NCBI GenBank assembly: GCA_963921935.1
Contig: OY998180.1
Coordinates: 111,482,183 to 111,546,182 of the forward strand
Source of the DNA: Galeruca laticollis
Lineage: Eukaryota; Arthropoda; Insecta; Coleoptera; Chrysomelidae
Length of the DNA: 64,000 nucleotides
Direction: 5' to 3'
Shown: positions 1 to 12,228 of the stretch, piece after piece
Numbering within the stretch: position 1 is the stretch's first letter
Layout: each line of letters opens with the position of its first letter
Made by a program: the position numbers and the translations under genes
The notes under the pieces: model-generated
Databases searched by the model: none
What the model was told of the DNA's origin: nothing
What the model saw: the letters and a program-made list of their open reading frames with translations, nothing else

Positions 1-191
1 TGAGCTTGCCTGAAACGTTTGGTTTATGCACACCCGTACAAATAAGGAATGAATTATTGGATCAAATTCACTTCCATTGTGATGCTATAAGGGACAATCC
101 AGGAATGTTGTTTCAAGTACAACGAAACATTATTCGTAGGCTTAAAAAATGTGTAGAGGTGGGAGGTGCACATTTTGAACATTTACTTTAA
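1..191 (+). pseudogene. C-terminal fragment of a Tc1/mariner-type transposase
   Basis: The frame that ends at 191 reads a C-terminal tail including MLFQVQRNIIRRLKKCVEV. The same tail occurs at 44938-45084 in the mariner element of this window (MLFQVQRSNLRRLRKCVDV), so the two belong to one transposase family. This family pairs an N-terminal DUF4817 helix-turn-helix with a DDE catalytic core. The catalytic part lies off the left edge, so whether this copy is complete cannot be told. The next bases, to about 480, are non-coding and probably its 3' flank. The family call is inference from the internal match. Confidence 0.7.
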
Positions 192-508
192 AAGTTTTTG
201 TGTGTTTTGTTACTATGTTACTCTTGATAATACTTACTTTTAACACGCGATGAACATATCCCACGGAATGGTTGCAGATAATCACAAAAATTACAACGAA
301 AAACCGAAAACAGATCGCCTTTTGAAATGATACCAACCGTTTCTAAATAATTCCAGCACATATTGAAAACAAATGGTAAAAATTCTAAGAAATTGACAAT
401 TGTTTCTATTATCGTCCAAATGACAGAAATTACATTTATTGTGGTGCTTACCTGATGTTCAATAATTATTTTTGGCTAGAACAGGAAGTGACCTACCCTG
501 TGATTGAC

Positions 509-510
<2 letters not shown>

Positions 511-574
<64 letters not shown>
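511..574. repeat. (AT)n microsatellite
   Basis: An uninterrupted run of alternating A and T of about 64 bases. Such tracts recur throughout this window. Confidence 0.95.
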
Positions 575-578
<4 letters not shown>

Positions 579-663
579 GAAAACAGAAAAAGATATGATA
601 TTACAAATATTAAAGCTTAGATCAAACAAATGATGTGCAATCAAAGAGTATACTACTAAGTAG

Positions 664-1142
664 TGTTACGAAACAGCACACTGGTATAGTCCCTAAAACC
701 GACCCTGTCTAAGCCAGGTATAATAGTTAAAATTATGGCGGATACGCAGTTATAAAAAACTGTTTACGATTGAGACTATCTATCTGGAACTGGTTTTTGT
801 GACCAGAGTTATCTAGAAAACGGCAGAAAAATTATTTGTGTGTATAAGCCGCAGCCTGGAATTTACTAGTAAAAATGGCTTTAATATAAATAAGGACCGA
901 TCAGCGGAAGAGTCAGTTGATAAAAGTGATCTCGTGAAATAAATACACCGAAATAGTACACAGTAAATATAAATTAGTCAAGTGTTCATATAAATTAGTT
1001 TAAGTGAATATACTGAGTATATATAAATTAAGTGTTAGTGATTAGTTTAGTGTTTTAAATAAATTAGTAAGTAGCCATACCGAGTGTTTGAAATTTATCC
1101 CACCCGTAATAAAAACTTTTAATAAATAAGAAAAACATTACA
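664..1142 (+). mobile_element. Solo LTR of the SAP/macro-domain gypsy family
   Basis: The segment begins TGTTACG and ends CATTACA. It is the same sequence as the LTRs at 16816-17281 and 22792-23268, but its sense strand is the plus strand. The 4-bp sequence gtag flanks it on both sides (660-663 and 1143-1146), the target duplication expected of a Ty3/gypsy insertion. No internal region is present, so this is a solo LTR left by recombination between two LTRs. It differs from the other copies by scattered substitutions and small indels. Confidence 0.93.
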
Positions 1143-2330
1143 GTAGGATAAAAAATTATGGAATTCGGTATAAATAATAAAAGCTTTAAAATGATAAAGC
1201 AACTTTTCAGCCTCCCTCATATCAAATCTTCGGTAATTGTTGAATCGCCAAAAATACTATTATTGGTGTTCTATATTCTTAATCGACTATTTCTTTTCGT
1301 GTTTTTTAACTGTTATCACTTTAATCGAACGTATTTGATCAAAGGAAATGAAACTATCCCATTTCAATAAAAATATCTGGTCGTTTATTTTGATAAAACC
1401 GTCTCCGACACATTTCCATCGACTGACATCAATCTAATAGTCAAAACGGTCTAGATTGAAGCAAACATTACAATCTAGTAGCTCACTTAGCAGAAATTAT
1501 CTAATTTTAACCGAGTTAAAATAATGACTTCGCGTCATACACATTCACACTTGACGCTAACGATGTTTATCCGCCAAGGGAATTAAAGAAAACGGAAGAA
1601 GCATTTAAGTTTATGTGAAACAAAACTAAATATGACATTCTCATAAGGTCGCTTCATTTAGCTAACGCTAATTAGTTAATTACTTGCTCATAGGCCAGAT
1701 ATAAATGTTTTTTTTAGAAACTAGTATCAATTATATATGTTCTACAACGCCTCGTATACATTTTTCTATACATAATATGATTCCTTGTTTTAATATACAA
1801 TTTCACGTACTGAAAGACTGCACACACAAAAGACCCAAACTTACAACGTAATAATTATTATAATTTTTTATGGGGGCCTCAGTTTATCCTAGAACTCTCA
1901 TTTTTAGGAAAAGTAATGTTAAAAAGGTAGATCAAAAATGAAAAATAGGAAATTATGAAGTAGCCATATAAAAGTGTAAAGTGTTATATCCTGGAAATTA
2001 TTTTTCGTAGAAAATTTTATTACTAAAGTGGTTAAAAGAAGAATATTTTCAGATTTCCTAGAGGGAGCGTCACCGACATCTTAAAATTTTAAAGTAATTT
2101 TTAACTCAAAACGACCTGGTAAATGTACCAAAATAATATATGTTTATTAATTCTAAGCTTTATTGGAGTAATTTTAGTTCAATATTTTTTGACGTAATTA
2201 TTGAAATAAAGTGGTGGGGGTGATTCAATGTTGTTTTTAATAAATAGCTGTAACTCATAAACGACTGAACATATTTTAACAAACTTGGTCCCGTTGTAAA
2301 GTTCTTATTAAAGCTGTTAGAGAGAGAAAC
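1143..2330. other. No gene recognised
   Basis: AT-rich DNA. The only open frame (1158-1370) is 70 codons with no recognisable domain. A purine-rich GA tract (about 2318-2360) closes the stretch and borders the next repeat. Confidence 0.6.
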
Positions 2331-2700
2331 ATAGAGAGAGTGCGCGAGAGAGAAAGAAAAGTTTGAAAGAAATTGTGTTGGTTTGGGATTTTTATTTAAT
2401 AATATTATCGTATCTAGAATGACCCTGATATAGGATTATTTCCTCTTCAGGGCTGGGGTTGGATGTGTTTGTTTGGGGGTTCGTTCATGCGGCGCTCGCA
2501 GTTGAGTTGGGTGTTTTTGGCGGTTAAAAAGGTGTCTAGAATTGATTTTTGAAAATTAGTGATGGAGCAGGCTTTCGCTAGTATGACTTGTAATTGTTCG
2601 CCAGAAAGCTGGGCATTTGAGTGTTCCAGATGGATGATTCCAACCTGGATATTTTCTAGTACAACCTTGAACGAATGTTTAGGCCCTACGTCCACACGGC
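2331..2700 (-). pseudogene. Non-LTR ORF1-like fragment, copy A
   Basis: The minus-strand frame 2695-2447 contains CERRMNEPPNKHIQPQP. The plus strand at 16145-16215 encodes nearly the same peptide (CERRMNETPNKHIQPQP), so this is one interspersed family present in both orientations. Both copies run on into a GA/CT-rich tract. The peptide looks like the hydrophilic end of a non-LTR retrotransposon ORF1, but no zinc knuckle or reverse transcriptase is visible. The class assignment is tentative; the repeat relation is directly seen. Confidence 0.45.
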
Positions 2701-4074
2701 GCTTCCTGCAGTTCGTCTGGAATTTCCGATGGAGTTGTTGTCACATCCATCAGTTCGTTTTCTCTTTTTCTCTATTGTGTTCATATCGGTCCCACGAAAA
2801 CCTAGTGAAATGGTTGGACAACTAACAGCAGAGCCCCGCATGCCACCGTAAGGCTAGATAGTCCAGAGTTACTTAGAGGCTCCGTTTAATACTCATACTC
2901 ATAGGCATTATCCTTTCGCTTTTCGAAGAAACGAGTACGATACTGTGCTATTGTTTTCGGAATAACGACTACTTGCTGCGGATTTTGGTCTTGAATCTAT
3001 CATGCTAGCATAAGTCAAAACGAAATATAATACTCTATTTAGAATAACCTAGAACTGTAACTTTTGATGTTGCAATCGTTGTCAATAAGCATAAATTTGT
3101 TGTTGACTGGCCTGTTATATTATCTGTAATTAAACATATGTTTAAACAACTCACGGTTTGTAAAGTATGTCAAAAATATACCGGATGTATTTATTAGCGG
3201 TGGCATCGCTGAAAATTTCAATTAAGGCGAAGTTAAGTTGGTGAAAATTAGTAGATGAATCACGTGAGAAAATGTTTTTTTTTATAATTTTGAATGTTTC
3301 AATTAGATATAATAAAGACATTTATAAGATTCTGAGTGCAATAAAACTTTAATAAATGTTGGTATTGAATGAAAAGATGATATAAAAGCAGTTGTTGGTA
3401 GATATCGTTGCCTATTTAGATACCTGGATACAATTTGTTTTAGTAAAAAACCGTAACTAAACTGTCGGCGTGCTTCCTGTCGCACTCATAAAGTGTGCCA
3501 CTAATTACTTAGGGATGATCCGAACCGTAACTTCCAAATTGATTAGAAAAAATGATGAAACTTCGTTTAACCCGACTCGACACATAAAAAATATCAATAA
3601 CATACCTTCCGACTTTTTCAAATTAGCTTCCTTCCGTTCATAAGAAAATTATCTAGAGTCTAGAGAGAAGTTACACGAGAAAAAATGTTTTATTGTTAGG
3701 CAATCAACTTACACTCCGTTGTCTCAAGAGACACGAAAAAAAGTTTAATAACAAAGCTATATAGACTCAAGAGTTTCAGATTTTCAAATAATTTTTTAAT
3801 GTACAGGGTAATTCATAAGCAAAGCTCGAATTATAGACAACAAAAATTGAAGAAAAAGGAGCTTATATAGGCAAAGATTTTTATTGAAAAGGCAGAAATC
3901 TTAACATATAGGAAATATAGGCAAATGATAATTATTAATAATAAGTTGCTATAATTTATTTTTTATACAAAGTGAAATAACTTAACACAAATATATTTGC
4001 ACAGCATAACTGAATAATTGTTAATTAGTAATTAAATACTGTAATCGCTTAAAATTTTATCATTAATAACTACT
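2701..4074. other. No gene recognised
   Basis: AT-rich sequence with no supported coding region. A mariner-end-like motif (acagggtaattc) occurs near 3804 without a visible partner. Confidence 0.55.
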
Positions 4075-4260
4075 TTTCTATATTTTCTGTTTTAATACTC
4101 TGCCTTCACCACTTAATTTGTACATGGAAAATGAACGCTCTACATCGAATTGGAGCATATTTAAGAGCGCATAGTAAATCTGGTTCAATTCGTAATTATT
4201 GGCAAAATGTCCCTTTCAAAACTTTAGCAACATCAGATAAAAAGGAGAAACCTTCATTCT
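4075..4260 (-). pseudogene. hAT-type transposase C-terminal remnant
   Basis: The minus strand reads GFSFLSDVAKVLKGTF near 4252-4205 and, in another frame, DVERSFSMYKLSGEGRVLK near 4155-4090. The motif (D)VERSFSxYK is typical of the C-terminal dimerisation region of insect hAT transposases. Frameshifts separate the pieces, so it is dead. Nothing clearly hAT-like was extended beyond these bounds. Confidence 0.45.
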
Positions 4261-5145
4261 TGTCAAGAACTACTTTCATTTATATAGGAATTATTTGACT
4301 TTAGACTTTAAATTTTATAATTATCTAACTGACTCATAAATTTATCTCTTGTCATTGTAATAAGGTAATTATGCTAAGTATTAAATAATAATTGATATTG
4401 ATATATACGAGTTGCTCTTTCAATTTCGGATTTTTTAATATATTTTTTGCTTTCCAAATTTCTTCGGAAATATCATCATCAAATTCTGACATTACTAATT
4501 ATATTCCATTACATTGTTCAAAGTAAAAGAAAATTGCTTCGAGCCACGATTCACAGTTCGTAATTACTGGTTTAGGTAGCAAAGGGACACCAGGAAGTCT
4601 TTCTTTATGCAGGGACTAATGGGGAAAAAGTCAGGAGCATATAGTATGAGCCAAAATAATGTTAGTACTTCAATACAGGCCCTCGTTTAGGAATTATAGG
4701 TCTCCAAAATTTTTAATTCGTTTTTAATTTCTAATTCTCGTAATGTTCATTTGATCTTTATAAAATATTCAGCATATTTATAATCTATGTGTATGTTTTT
4801 TTTTGGTAACGTAAACACACCTTCAGTAGTACCTTAAAGCCAGGAACGGACTACTCGTAATGGTTAGGGATCCAAAATTATTGTAGAGTTGACACACCCT
4901 GTAAGTTAACGAAAAGGTACTCATGATGGAATTAGGTAAAATAAGCCAATTGGCTGGAATTTACCATTTTGTATTAGTCTAGTTTTGTTCATGTATTTGT
5001 ATAATTTCATTTTGTATACAGGGTTAACTAAAACTCACGCCCAAGATTTGTTCGGTTATTTCAAACGAAATTTTATTATATTACATTTTATATCATATTC
5101 GAGAGATATTTACAAATTTCTTTTACTTTTGTTAAGCGTTCCCTA
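4261..5145. other. No gene recognised
   Basis: AT-rich DNA. Possible further decayed transposase lies next to the hAT remnant at the left. A mariner-end-like motif (acaccctgtaag) occurs near 4895. Confidence 0.5.
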
Positions 5146-7631
5146 TAGGGTAAAGTTGGTAGAGATGCCCCATTGGTAGAGATGGCGAGCATTTATTGCT
5201 CGAAAACTTTTACATGTGCGATCGTGCGGCTTGTCCCTACCCTATCAGTTGTTCATGATTCACGAACGGAAAGTGATTTTGCTGCTGACAATTGACTTGT
5301 TTTGACAAAATTTTATGCTGTTTTTTGAGGTAGGTGCAAAGTTGTATACATGATAATGGTATAGGTTGTAAAATCATCAATATTTATTTATTTAATCCGA
5401 AATTTCGCCAAACAATTGCGGAATGCTTGTGCTTCATCATTCTAACTTTAAAACGCATGTACCTGTTGGTTTTTACAAACAGCATGGTGGGGCATCTTAT
5501 ACCACCTTTTGGTATAGATGCCCCAGTCAAAGTGGGTTGATATGACCTATTAATTTATCAATTTCTTTTAAGATCATTATGCCATCCACATATAAACGGA
5601 TTTGTCCTCAACGAGGGATGTGGACATAAGCCAATTTATTGGCAGCTATTTAAGCAGTTCGTAATGGAGAACTGGGTACTAATGCAGCAGCTCGCAATTA
5701 TGGCGTGCCATCAAGAACTCTTCGTAGAAAGCTGAAGTCAAACCATCTTAAAAAAAGAAGAATGGGTCCAGAAAGCTGCTTAGGAGCTGAAAATGGAAAG
5801 AAATTGGTTGGACATATAAAACTACAAAACCATGGATTCGCACCTCGTCATATAGATTTTCGACAAATGGCCTTCAAATTGGCAGTCGCTTTAAACATTC
5901 CACATAAATTTAAAAATGAACTGGCAGGAAAAGATTGGCTTCGCTCTTTTCTCATAAGAAATCCCGAGCTCTCTGTGAGAAAAGCTGAAGGTGAGGATCT
6001 CTAAATCATCAATTTATAATTAATCTTAATAATTATTTTTCATATTTTAGTTGTTTCCATAGCCAGAGGATTAGGAATGTCTCAAGATAGAGTGAATCAT
6101 CATTTTGATCAACTCCGCTCTGTCCTAGAGAAGTTTAACTTGTTTGATAAACCCAGCCATATTTTCAACTTGGATGAGACAGGGATACAGTTAAAGATTG
6201 TCCCAGGAAAGGTGATCGCTCGGAAAGGTTCTAAAAACGTGGCTGCATTAACTTCAGGAGAGAATGGGTAGACAATCACAGTCGCAGCATGCTGTAACGC
6301 TGAGGGCACATTTATACCTCCACTAAGTATTATGAGAGGCAAAAATCTGAAACCTGAGTACAAAGATGGAATGTATCCTGGGTCTGAGATCTACATGAAC
6401 GAAAAATCAGCCTACATAACAGATTTGTTTTTGAGGTGGCTAAAGACCCACTTTACACCGCGCAAACCTGAAGGTACTCTTTTATTATTGGTGGATGGTC
6501 ACAGCTCTCGATAGGGCGGTTTTTAAATCCCTGAAATCTGCTTATACTGTTTCATCGAATAACTGGATTCGAGCAAATCCTTCCAGAAAAATTGGTCGTT
6601 TTCAATTTGGACATTCATTGAATGAGGCATGGTGTAAGGCAGCTGTACCAGGAAATGCAATTTCCGCTTTTAAAGCAACTGGTGTACACCCGTTCAATCC
6701 AGAAGCCATTCCAGAATACGCCTTCTTATCTGAAACTGCCATACCACGTACAGATATAGGACCACATCCTATATCTACCTATAACTTTGAACGAAACTGT
6801 GGACAAAGAAGAGGCACTGTCACTTCAACAGCCTGCTATGAGTACTGCTCAAGAAATGTCACCAAATCCAAGAACAATAACCGTAAGAGAAATGCCACCT
6901 CAGCCTAGCACCTCCACTGCTTCACAAAATTTAACTTAATCAATGATTCTTCCAGAAAACTCTGATATAATCCCAGGAAGAATGTTGGATCAAGTTTCAC
7001 CCCCACCAAAAATTCGGGCATTGGAAGGTATCGGAAGAAGGGCTCAACATATTTCTACTGTATTAACTGATGCCAACTATTGTAAAGTCTGTCAAAAAAG
7101 TTGACAGCAACAAATCGAAGCCGAAGAAGAACAAAAGAAGAAACATTCTTCATCAAGCGAATCCGAAGTTGAGGACCTCACTATGCTTGACGACGAGGAA
7201 TCTGATAATTCAGAAAATGATTAACGCGTGGGATGTGGGGAAAAATATTCCGAGACCACCAGATAAGATGACTGGATTGAATGTATACATTGCGAGCAAT
7301 GGATGCAGCAAGTTCGTTAATTTTTGCGATCCCTGTGGAAGAAGGCTTAACTTATTTTGCTTATTAATTTGTATCGGAGTACATAGGCCGTCACTACCAC
7401 CCTGTGTGGGACATCTCACCCATACCGTGAGGAAGAGATGGCCAATTACAAAAAAAAATTCTGTATGTTATTTTCGTAGAATAAAATTCGTTTTTTGCAT
7501 TTGTTCATACATATTATAACTGAATAAAGTTTTTATTACCATGAAGCATGCTTATTTTCTGTAAATAATTATGTTCTTAAAATTAAGGTCAAGTTAAAAA
7601 AAAGTGGGGCATCTCTACTAATTTTACCCTA
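5146..7631 (+). mobile_element. pogo-like DNA transposon with terminal inverted repeats
   Basis: The left end (5146 onward) reads tagggtaaagttggtagag followed by atgcccca. The right end (7603-7631) is its reverse complement with few differences. TA dinucleotides lie at both edges, as expected for the Tc1/mariner/pogo superfamily. The internal DNA encodes a psq-type DNA-binding domain followed by a DDE core. The element is about 2.5 kb, its transposase is interrupted by stops, and part of the DDE core is deleted, so it cannot transpose itself. Confidence 0.85.
5579..7335 (+). pseudogene. Broken pogo/Tigger-like transposase with one intron
   Basis: The frame starts at ATG 5579 with a psq-like helix-turn-helix (NLLAAI, then AVRNGELGTNAAARNYG, then SRTLRRKL), interrupted by two TAA stops near 5627 and 5651. 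A 60-base intron (5991-6050, AAG/GTGAGG to ttttag) joins the CENP-B-type DNA-binding part to the catalytic core. FNLDETGIQ (about 6162) carries the first Asp and LLLVDGHSS (about 6486) the second. A stop (about 6269) and a deletion just after VDGHSS follow. The frame then resumes with ALDRAVFKSLKSAY and the tail AISAFKATGVHPFNPEAIPE. Past 6908 shifted frames keep an acidic stretch and WIECIHCEQW (about 7270), the start of a Cys-rich C-terminal module. Activity is excluded by the lesions. Confidence 0.85.
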
Positions 7632-8405
7632 CCTAAATGTTACGGTTATGGAGTTATTTTCATTTTTAAAAATTGAATCGACAATATTGGCAAATACTAC
7701 AAGTTTGTTGGAGTTGTCTGCTCATCGGTATCAATTGACATCTTGAAAAAGCACCAAGTATAAAATAATTTTTCTATAAAACTAGAGATAGCCCGGTATG
7801 GTGAATATATGGTTGATGTCATCGTTCATAATGGGTCCTTTTCAGCCCTTTTCTTATCGTACGCTTCTGTTAGTAGTCAGAACTATTTTTCCAATTTTTA
7901 AATAAAACACGCTATAACTCAACAAGAAGATACATTTTACCTAAGAGATTTAGGTTAAATCTTAAAATATTGAGCTAAAAATTCAACAGTTGAAGTATTT
8001 CCAATTACAAATGAAACATCTTGTATACATTACGTTTTTTGTGTGTAGGAAATAAAAAAGTTCGAGATATTAGTTTATGATGGACTACCGGAAGGTTAAG
8101 TGACGTCACGAGGTGTGATTGTCCACCGGAGATGGGCCCGTTGATTGTTGAGCTTCCTCTTCCGTTTTTGTTATTCTACCTTTGATTGGGGATAGGCAAC
8201 GTAAAAATTGATTCGCGATTGTGATGCTGCTGTTAGACAAACTAGAATAAGTTTATTGACCATTTTATTTACAGTAAATTACGTAATATAAACTGTCAAA
8301 CAAATTATATGAATCTTTTTAGGTGATTAACCGTTCTACAAGAACTTTCAAACTAGTTACTAGATAGATTATATACACCTCGTCTAAAGATATCAAATAA
8401 AAATA
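7632..8405. other. No gene recognised
   Basis: Flank of the pogo-like element. No coding region, hairpin or repeat could be supported. Confidence 0.55.
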
Positions 8406-8660
8406 TCAAGTACCTAAATCGTGGATAATATCTGAATCAGATGAATCTTCAGGCCTAATGAAGTTATTAGATTTTCCACAGTTAAAATCTATATGGTTTA
8501 CAGTATCTTTCCAGTTGTTGCCTGTCACTTTGGAGAACGATGCTAGAAGAAGCTGACTTACATAATCTTATTTAATTATTTTATGTTCCTAGCAACGTCT
8601 CCTTTCACTTAAGCCCATATGAGCTCGATAGGATTGAGCTCACAATGTCGTCAACTACGT
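8406..8660 (-). pseudogene. DDE transposase C-terminal remnant (Tc1-like DDE_3 type)
   Basis: The minus strand reads CELNPIELIWA, a stop, then VKGDVARN. This is the third-acidic-residue motif of Tc1-like DDE endonucleases (NPIE followed by a Trp and a VK). Further on it reads NWKDTVNHIDF and a tail ending at a stop at 8406-8408. At least one frameshift separates the two parts. The first two catalytic Asp residues were not found, so only the C-terminal third survives. Confidence 0.6.
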
Positions 8661-9254
8661 ACTGTTTGTAGTTTGCTTTGTGTTGTCTCGCAAATGGATA
8701 ATATTTTTTTGACCATTCTATTATCACGTGGGAGATCTTTCTGCCATAACTAATCAAATAAAGCTGCTTTTTTCTATTTTGATGTTGGCAATGCTTTCTT
8801 AAGCATTGAATCTAGCGCAACCCATGACAATAACGGCATTTGCAGGCAACAGCTCTATCATTTGTGATAAGTAGTCCCCAAACACATACGTATTCATCTC
8901 CTCGTGGCAGTGTGTACTGTACTCTAGTACAAGTACTAAGTACATTTAGAGTGTACTCGATCCAGAGTAAGCTGAGAATACATGTACTTGTACTTGTAAT
9001 TTCACTGTTTTTCCTGTACTTTTTTATGTAATTAAATATTTTCTTTCTTCAATTACTCCGAACAAATGAAAATAGTTGAAATTCCAGAGTTATATACCAT
9101 TGGAGGGAATTTCCACAATCACGCTACCAAATCATATTCGTTGCTAAGTCCATACTTGAAATTTAATAGCTACTAGTGATTGTATCAAAGTCTTATCTTC
9201 GAATGTAGGAGTTCGAACAATACACATGCATGCAATTGACGAATGTCGTAAGTT
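8661..9254. other. No gene; GTAC-rich patch
   Basis: Mostly featureless. From about 8916 to 8999 the sequence is unusually rich in gtac and gtact words in both orientations, giving many short self-complementary pairs. Confidence 0.5.
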
Positions 9255-9640
9255 ATGGGCAAAGGCGGGCAGGCCAGGAGCTGCAAAAATTATAATGGAG
9301 TTTTTATGTCATACTTCAAGCATCCCTGGTGCAAACAAATGAAATTCTCAATTCAAATGCATATCTCGGATTTTGCATCAAAATACAGGACCAAAATTGG
9401 CTACTTCACGTCAAAAGTTAGGACTCCCCAAACTGAAATTCAGTATTTGAAAGATAATTGTCAAGTACCCAAGCCATTGTCTACAGCCTTGGATATACTA
9501 CAAGGTGAAACCATTACGTACTTTGGTTATCTAGTTCCAACTTAGACTTTATTAGCCAAAGGAAGAATACGAAAGTTGATTTTCAGGGTCCTTGAACATT
9601 ACAGTGCAAATTTGATTTTAGACGGATGCCTTGAGACACT
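9255..9640 (+). pseudogene. hAT-type transposase fragment
   Basis: The open frame 9255-9545 ends with KPLSTALDILQGETITYFGY followed by LVPT. This matches the pattern (MKPLAxALDxLQGE..YxGxLLPTL) that precedes the catalytic insertion in insect hAT transposases. Past the stop the same frame continues with TLLAKGRIRKLIF up to about 9640 before decaying. No BED zinc finger or C-terminal dimerisation region was found next to it. It is a truncated, dead copy. Confidence 0.6.
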
Positions 9641-10385
9641 GTTTAAACTATGTTCCTCGGTTTTTTCATTTTTAATCTGAAGAGACAGTAGTATCTTCAA
9701 TTTCTTGCTCAAAATTCAAATTTCGGAGGTTTAATACCCTAATAAATGAGACTCGTGTAGTGATCAAACTGGACTGTGTAAAACAAATATTTCTTGCATG
9801 AGCTGAGCGACTGTTAAATGAAAATGATAATAGTAATGACAGTTCAACAATCAATTATTCTTTCTTAAAATTGATTAAAGAAATTTATAGTTGGGAATTT
9901 GAATAAATTACCAATCTTGGAATAATAGTGGACTTTTTTCATGTAAATGTTTGAAACACATATATTTATAACCAAAGTAATAAATATTAGGAAAACTTTG
10001 TCAATGAAATTTCATTAGAAATGTTTATTTCCGTACATATATGAAGTAGAGTTAAAGTTGGCAACATAGCATATCGTTAAATTTATTTTTCGGTACTGAT
10101 TCTTCATCTCGATAATATTCGTTTTTATATAACTGCTATAAAAAGTAGCGTATTTCTCATAGCTTACAGTGTCTCCAGTTCATCGTTTGAGGAAAGGTGG
10201 TACCTGCAGATTTAGTCACTGATTCAAACCAAATAATAGTCAACACCACCGACAAAGTGGACGCTGCCAACAAGAATATTCAGCAGCTCACCCACATGTT
10301 CTATCGTCATTTTCAATACGACGGTTCATAGTAACTGTACTAGGAGACGTATTACAAATTGTTTCCATTGAAACATTTTACTATT
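9641..10385. other. No gene recognised
   Basis: AT-rich sequence without supported features. Confidence 0.5.
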
Positions 10386-11300
10386 TATGTAAATTGTGAG
10401 GAATCTATTAGACGTAACATCAACTAGACGTAGGAAGGAAATTTAGCTCACTGGTAAATATTAAACTCATCGAAAGCTCATAAGTCAGGAAAACTTTAAC
10501 TGGGGAGGCAACTCCCTCCGGCAGTGAGTCCGAAGAATTCCCTCCCCTACCATCTTCTTTTAACAAATTACATCCCAATAAACCTGAATATCGCCCAGAA
10601 CTCGCAGCAGCATTAACCATCTCCTTAATACCTCAACCGAATTCAAAGAATTGTAAAACCAAGCAATGGGCACACACTTCATACCATTAAAACCACGAAC
10701 ATCTTCACAACGAATTCAGAAGTACCATCTCCACTCACTCAAGATCCTCTAAACCTCCCCACTTCAAACATCCTCAAAACCTCAACCCTCCTCTCATCAA
10801 ACTTCCAAACACACTTCCTTTTCATCTCCCCCTAGCTCTTACGCTTCCTCCGTAAGATCTCAATCTCCCTATCCTTCAATTGATCGACAACCCCCTATTC
10901 CCGAAGAGGATTTCACCCTCGTCAGGAAAATCAACCCCAGACCTACTCAAACCTGAACCCCAATCAACAATCCTTTCCAAATCCAAACTCTAGACCTCAG
11001 AAACCTTCCCCCTGAATATTCCACTCAGAAATCACTCTTCACCCTATAAAACACCCTCGAACTCCTAAACGGACAGATCCTCTACCTGAAAGTTAATTTC
11101 AATCGAACCGCCCTCCTAAAAACCTCTTCTCCGATGGCACCCTCCGCACTCCCCCAAAAAATTCACAATTCTACGGGCGATCCCAACATCACCATCAACA
11201 TCTTTAATTCCACACAACGTCCTACCAAAACACTCATACCCACATTTTCATTCGTCTGCAGAAATGTAGACGCTTCCATTTCCCTTGAAGAATTTTAAGA
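10386..11300 (+). pseudogene. Non-LTR retrotransposon ORF1-like remnant
   Basis: The strand is strikingly C-rich compared with its surroundings. It encodes, in shifting frames, EEFPPLPSSFNKLHPNKPEY (about 10532), a Ser/Pro-rich stretch, PEEDFTLVRKINPRP (about 10900) and PTKTLIPTFSFVCRNVDA (about 11224). An FPPLP motif, Pro/Ser-rich linkers and a final folded segment are usual for ORF1 proteins of I/Jockey-type elements. Several stops break it. No reverse transcriptase follows, so this is an isolated ORF1 piece. The clade cannot be set. Confidence 0.5.
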
Positions 11301-11415
11301 AATTGTTCCACATCATGGTGTGACACATCAAGTGGCATCCGGTCGAAATTTGATCCGTTATTACAGCCGGCAATATAAAGGTGTATTATATACACGAAAA
11401 TGTTCTTGCACACGG

Positions 11416-12207
11416 CTGAAGTGGCATCCTGTCGAGATTACGCTTCTAATGGCATCCGATATATACATTTTGTTTTAAAAGGTCTATACTGTTGTTTAAT
11501 CGGCATTCGTATATTAATATTTTGTCAGAAGTGGTATCTGGGGGATGTTGCCAACAGCAAAAGCATTTCTTTTTACTTTGTATAACACATAGGTATAATA
11601 TTTCATTTTAATCCATAACTGGTATGGTATATTTTCTGGAACATCAGTAGTAAAATCATAATATATTCTATAATGTTTAACATAGTAAAGGGTTGCTAAC
11701 GAGAAAAATAAAACATGTCTTTAACAAATTCTACCTGTTTTCCATTTAGGATACAAAAAATAGTTTAATTTCTAATAAAAATTTCAATTTAAAAAGAGTA
11801 GAAAAAAATACCGGCCTATTAAATGATTTTAGGCATGAAATGCAGAATAAATCAGTTTTCTTTAAATTATAATAAAAAAATTAAAAATATCTGAAAACAT
11901 AGGTATATTTAATTTTAACCCGTAACTGGTATGGTAAATTTTCTGGAACTTCAGTAGTAAAATCTTGATATATTCTACAGTCATTAAAATAGTGGCCTAT
12001 TAAAAGTGAAACGTATGACAACAACTACGCAAAACATAAGTTGATTATTGTGTTGCTAAAATATAACATTCAAAATAATTTTATTTCTAATAACACTTTC
12101 AATTAAAAAAAGTAGAGAAAAGGTCGGCACATTAAAATATTTTTCGAATTAAGTGCAGAATAAATCGAATATCGGATGCCATTTCTTGGCTGCGGATGCC
12201 ACTTCAG
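11416..12207. repeat. Diverged tandem repeat bounded by a short inverted repeat
   Basis: Two related units of about 310 bases lie head to tail (about 11583-11894 and 11895-12190). Both contain a copy of actggtatggta and, nearer the end, tgcagaataaatc. A 14-bp perfect inverted repeat, ctgaagtggcatcc at 11416-11429 and its complement at 12194-12207, brackets them, and further copies of the aagtggcatc word lie at about 11329 and 11528. This could be a non-autonomous DNA transposon with internal tandem repeats, but no target duplication was identified. Confidence 0.5.
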
Positions 12208-12228
12208 ACGCGAGAATAACACACACAC

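Noticed and set aside
1158..1370. 70-codon hydrophobic frame just after the first solo LTR
   Set aside because: No recognisable domain, typical of AT-rich DNA; no neighbouring gene structure.
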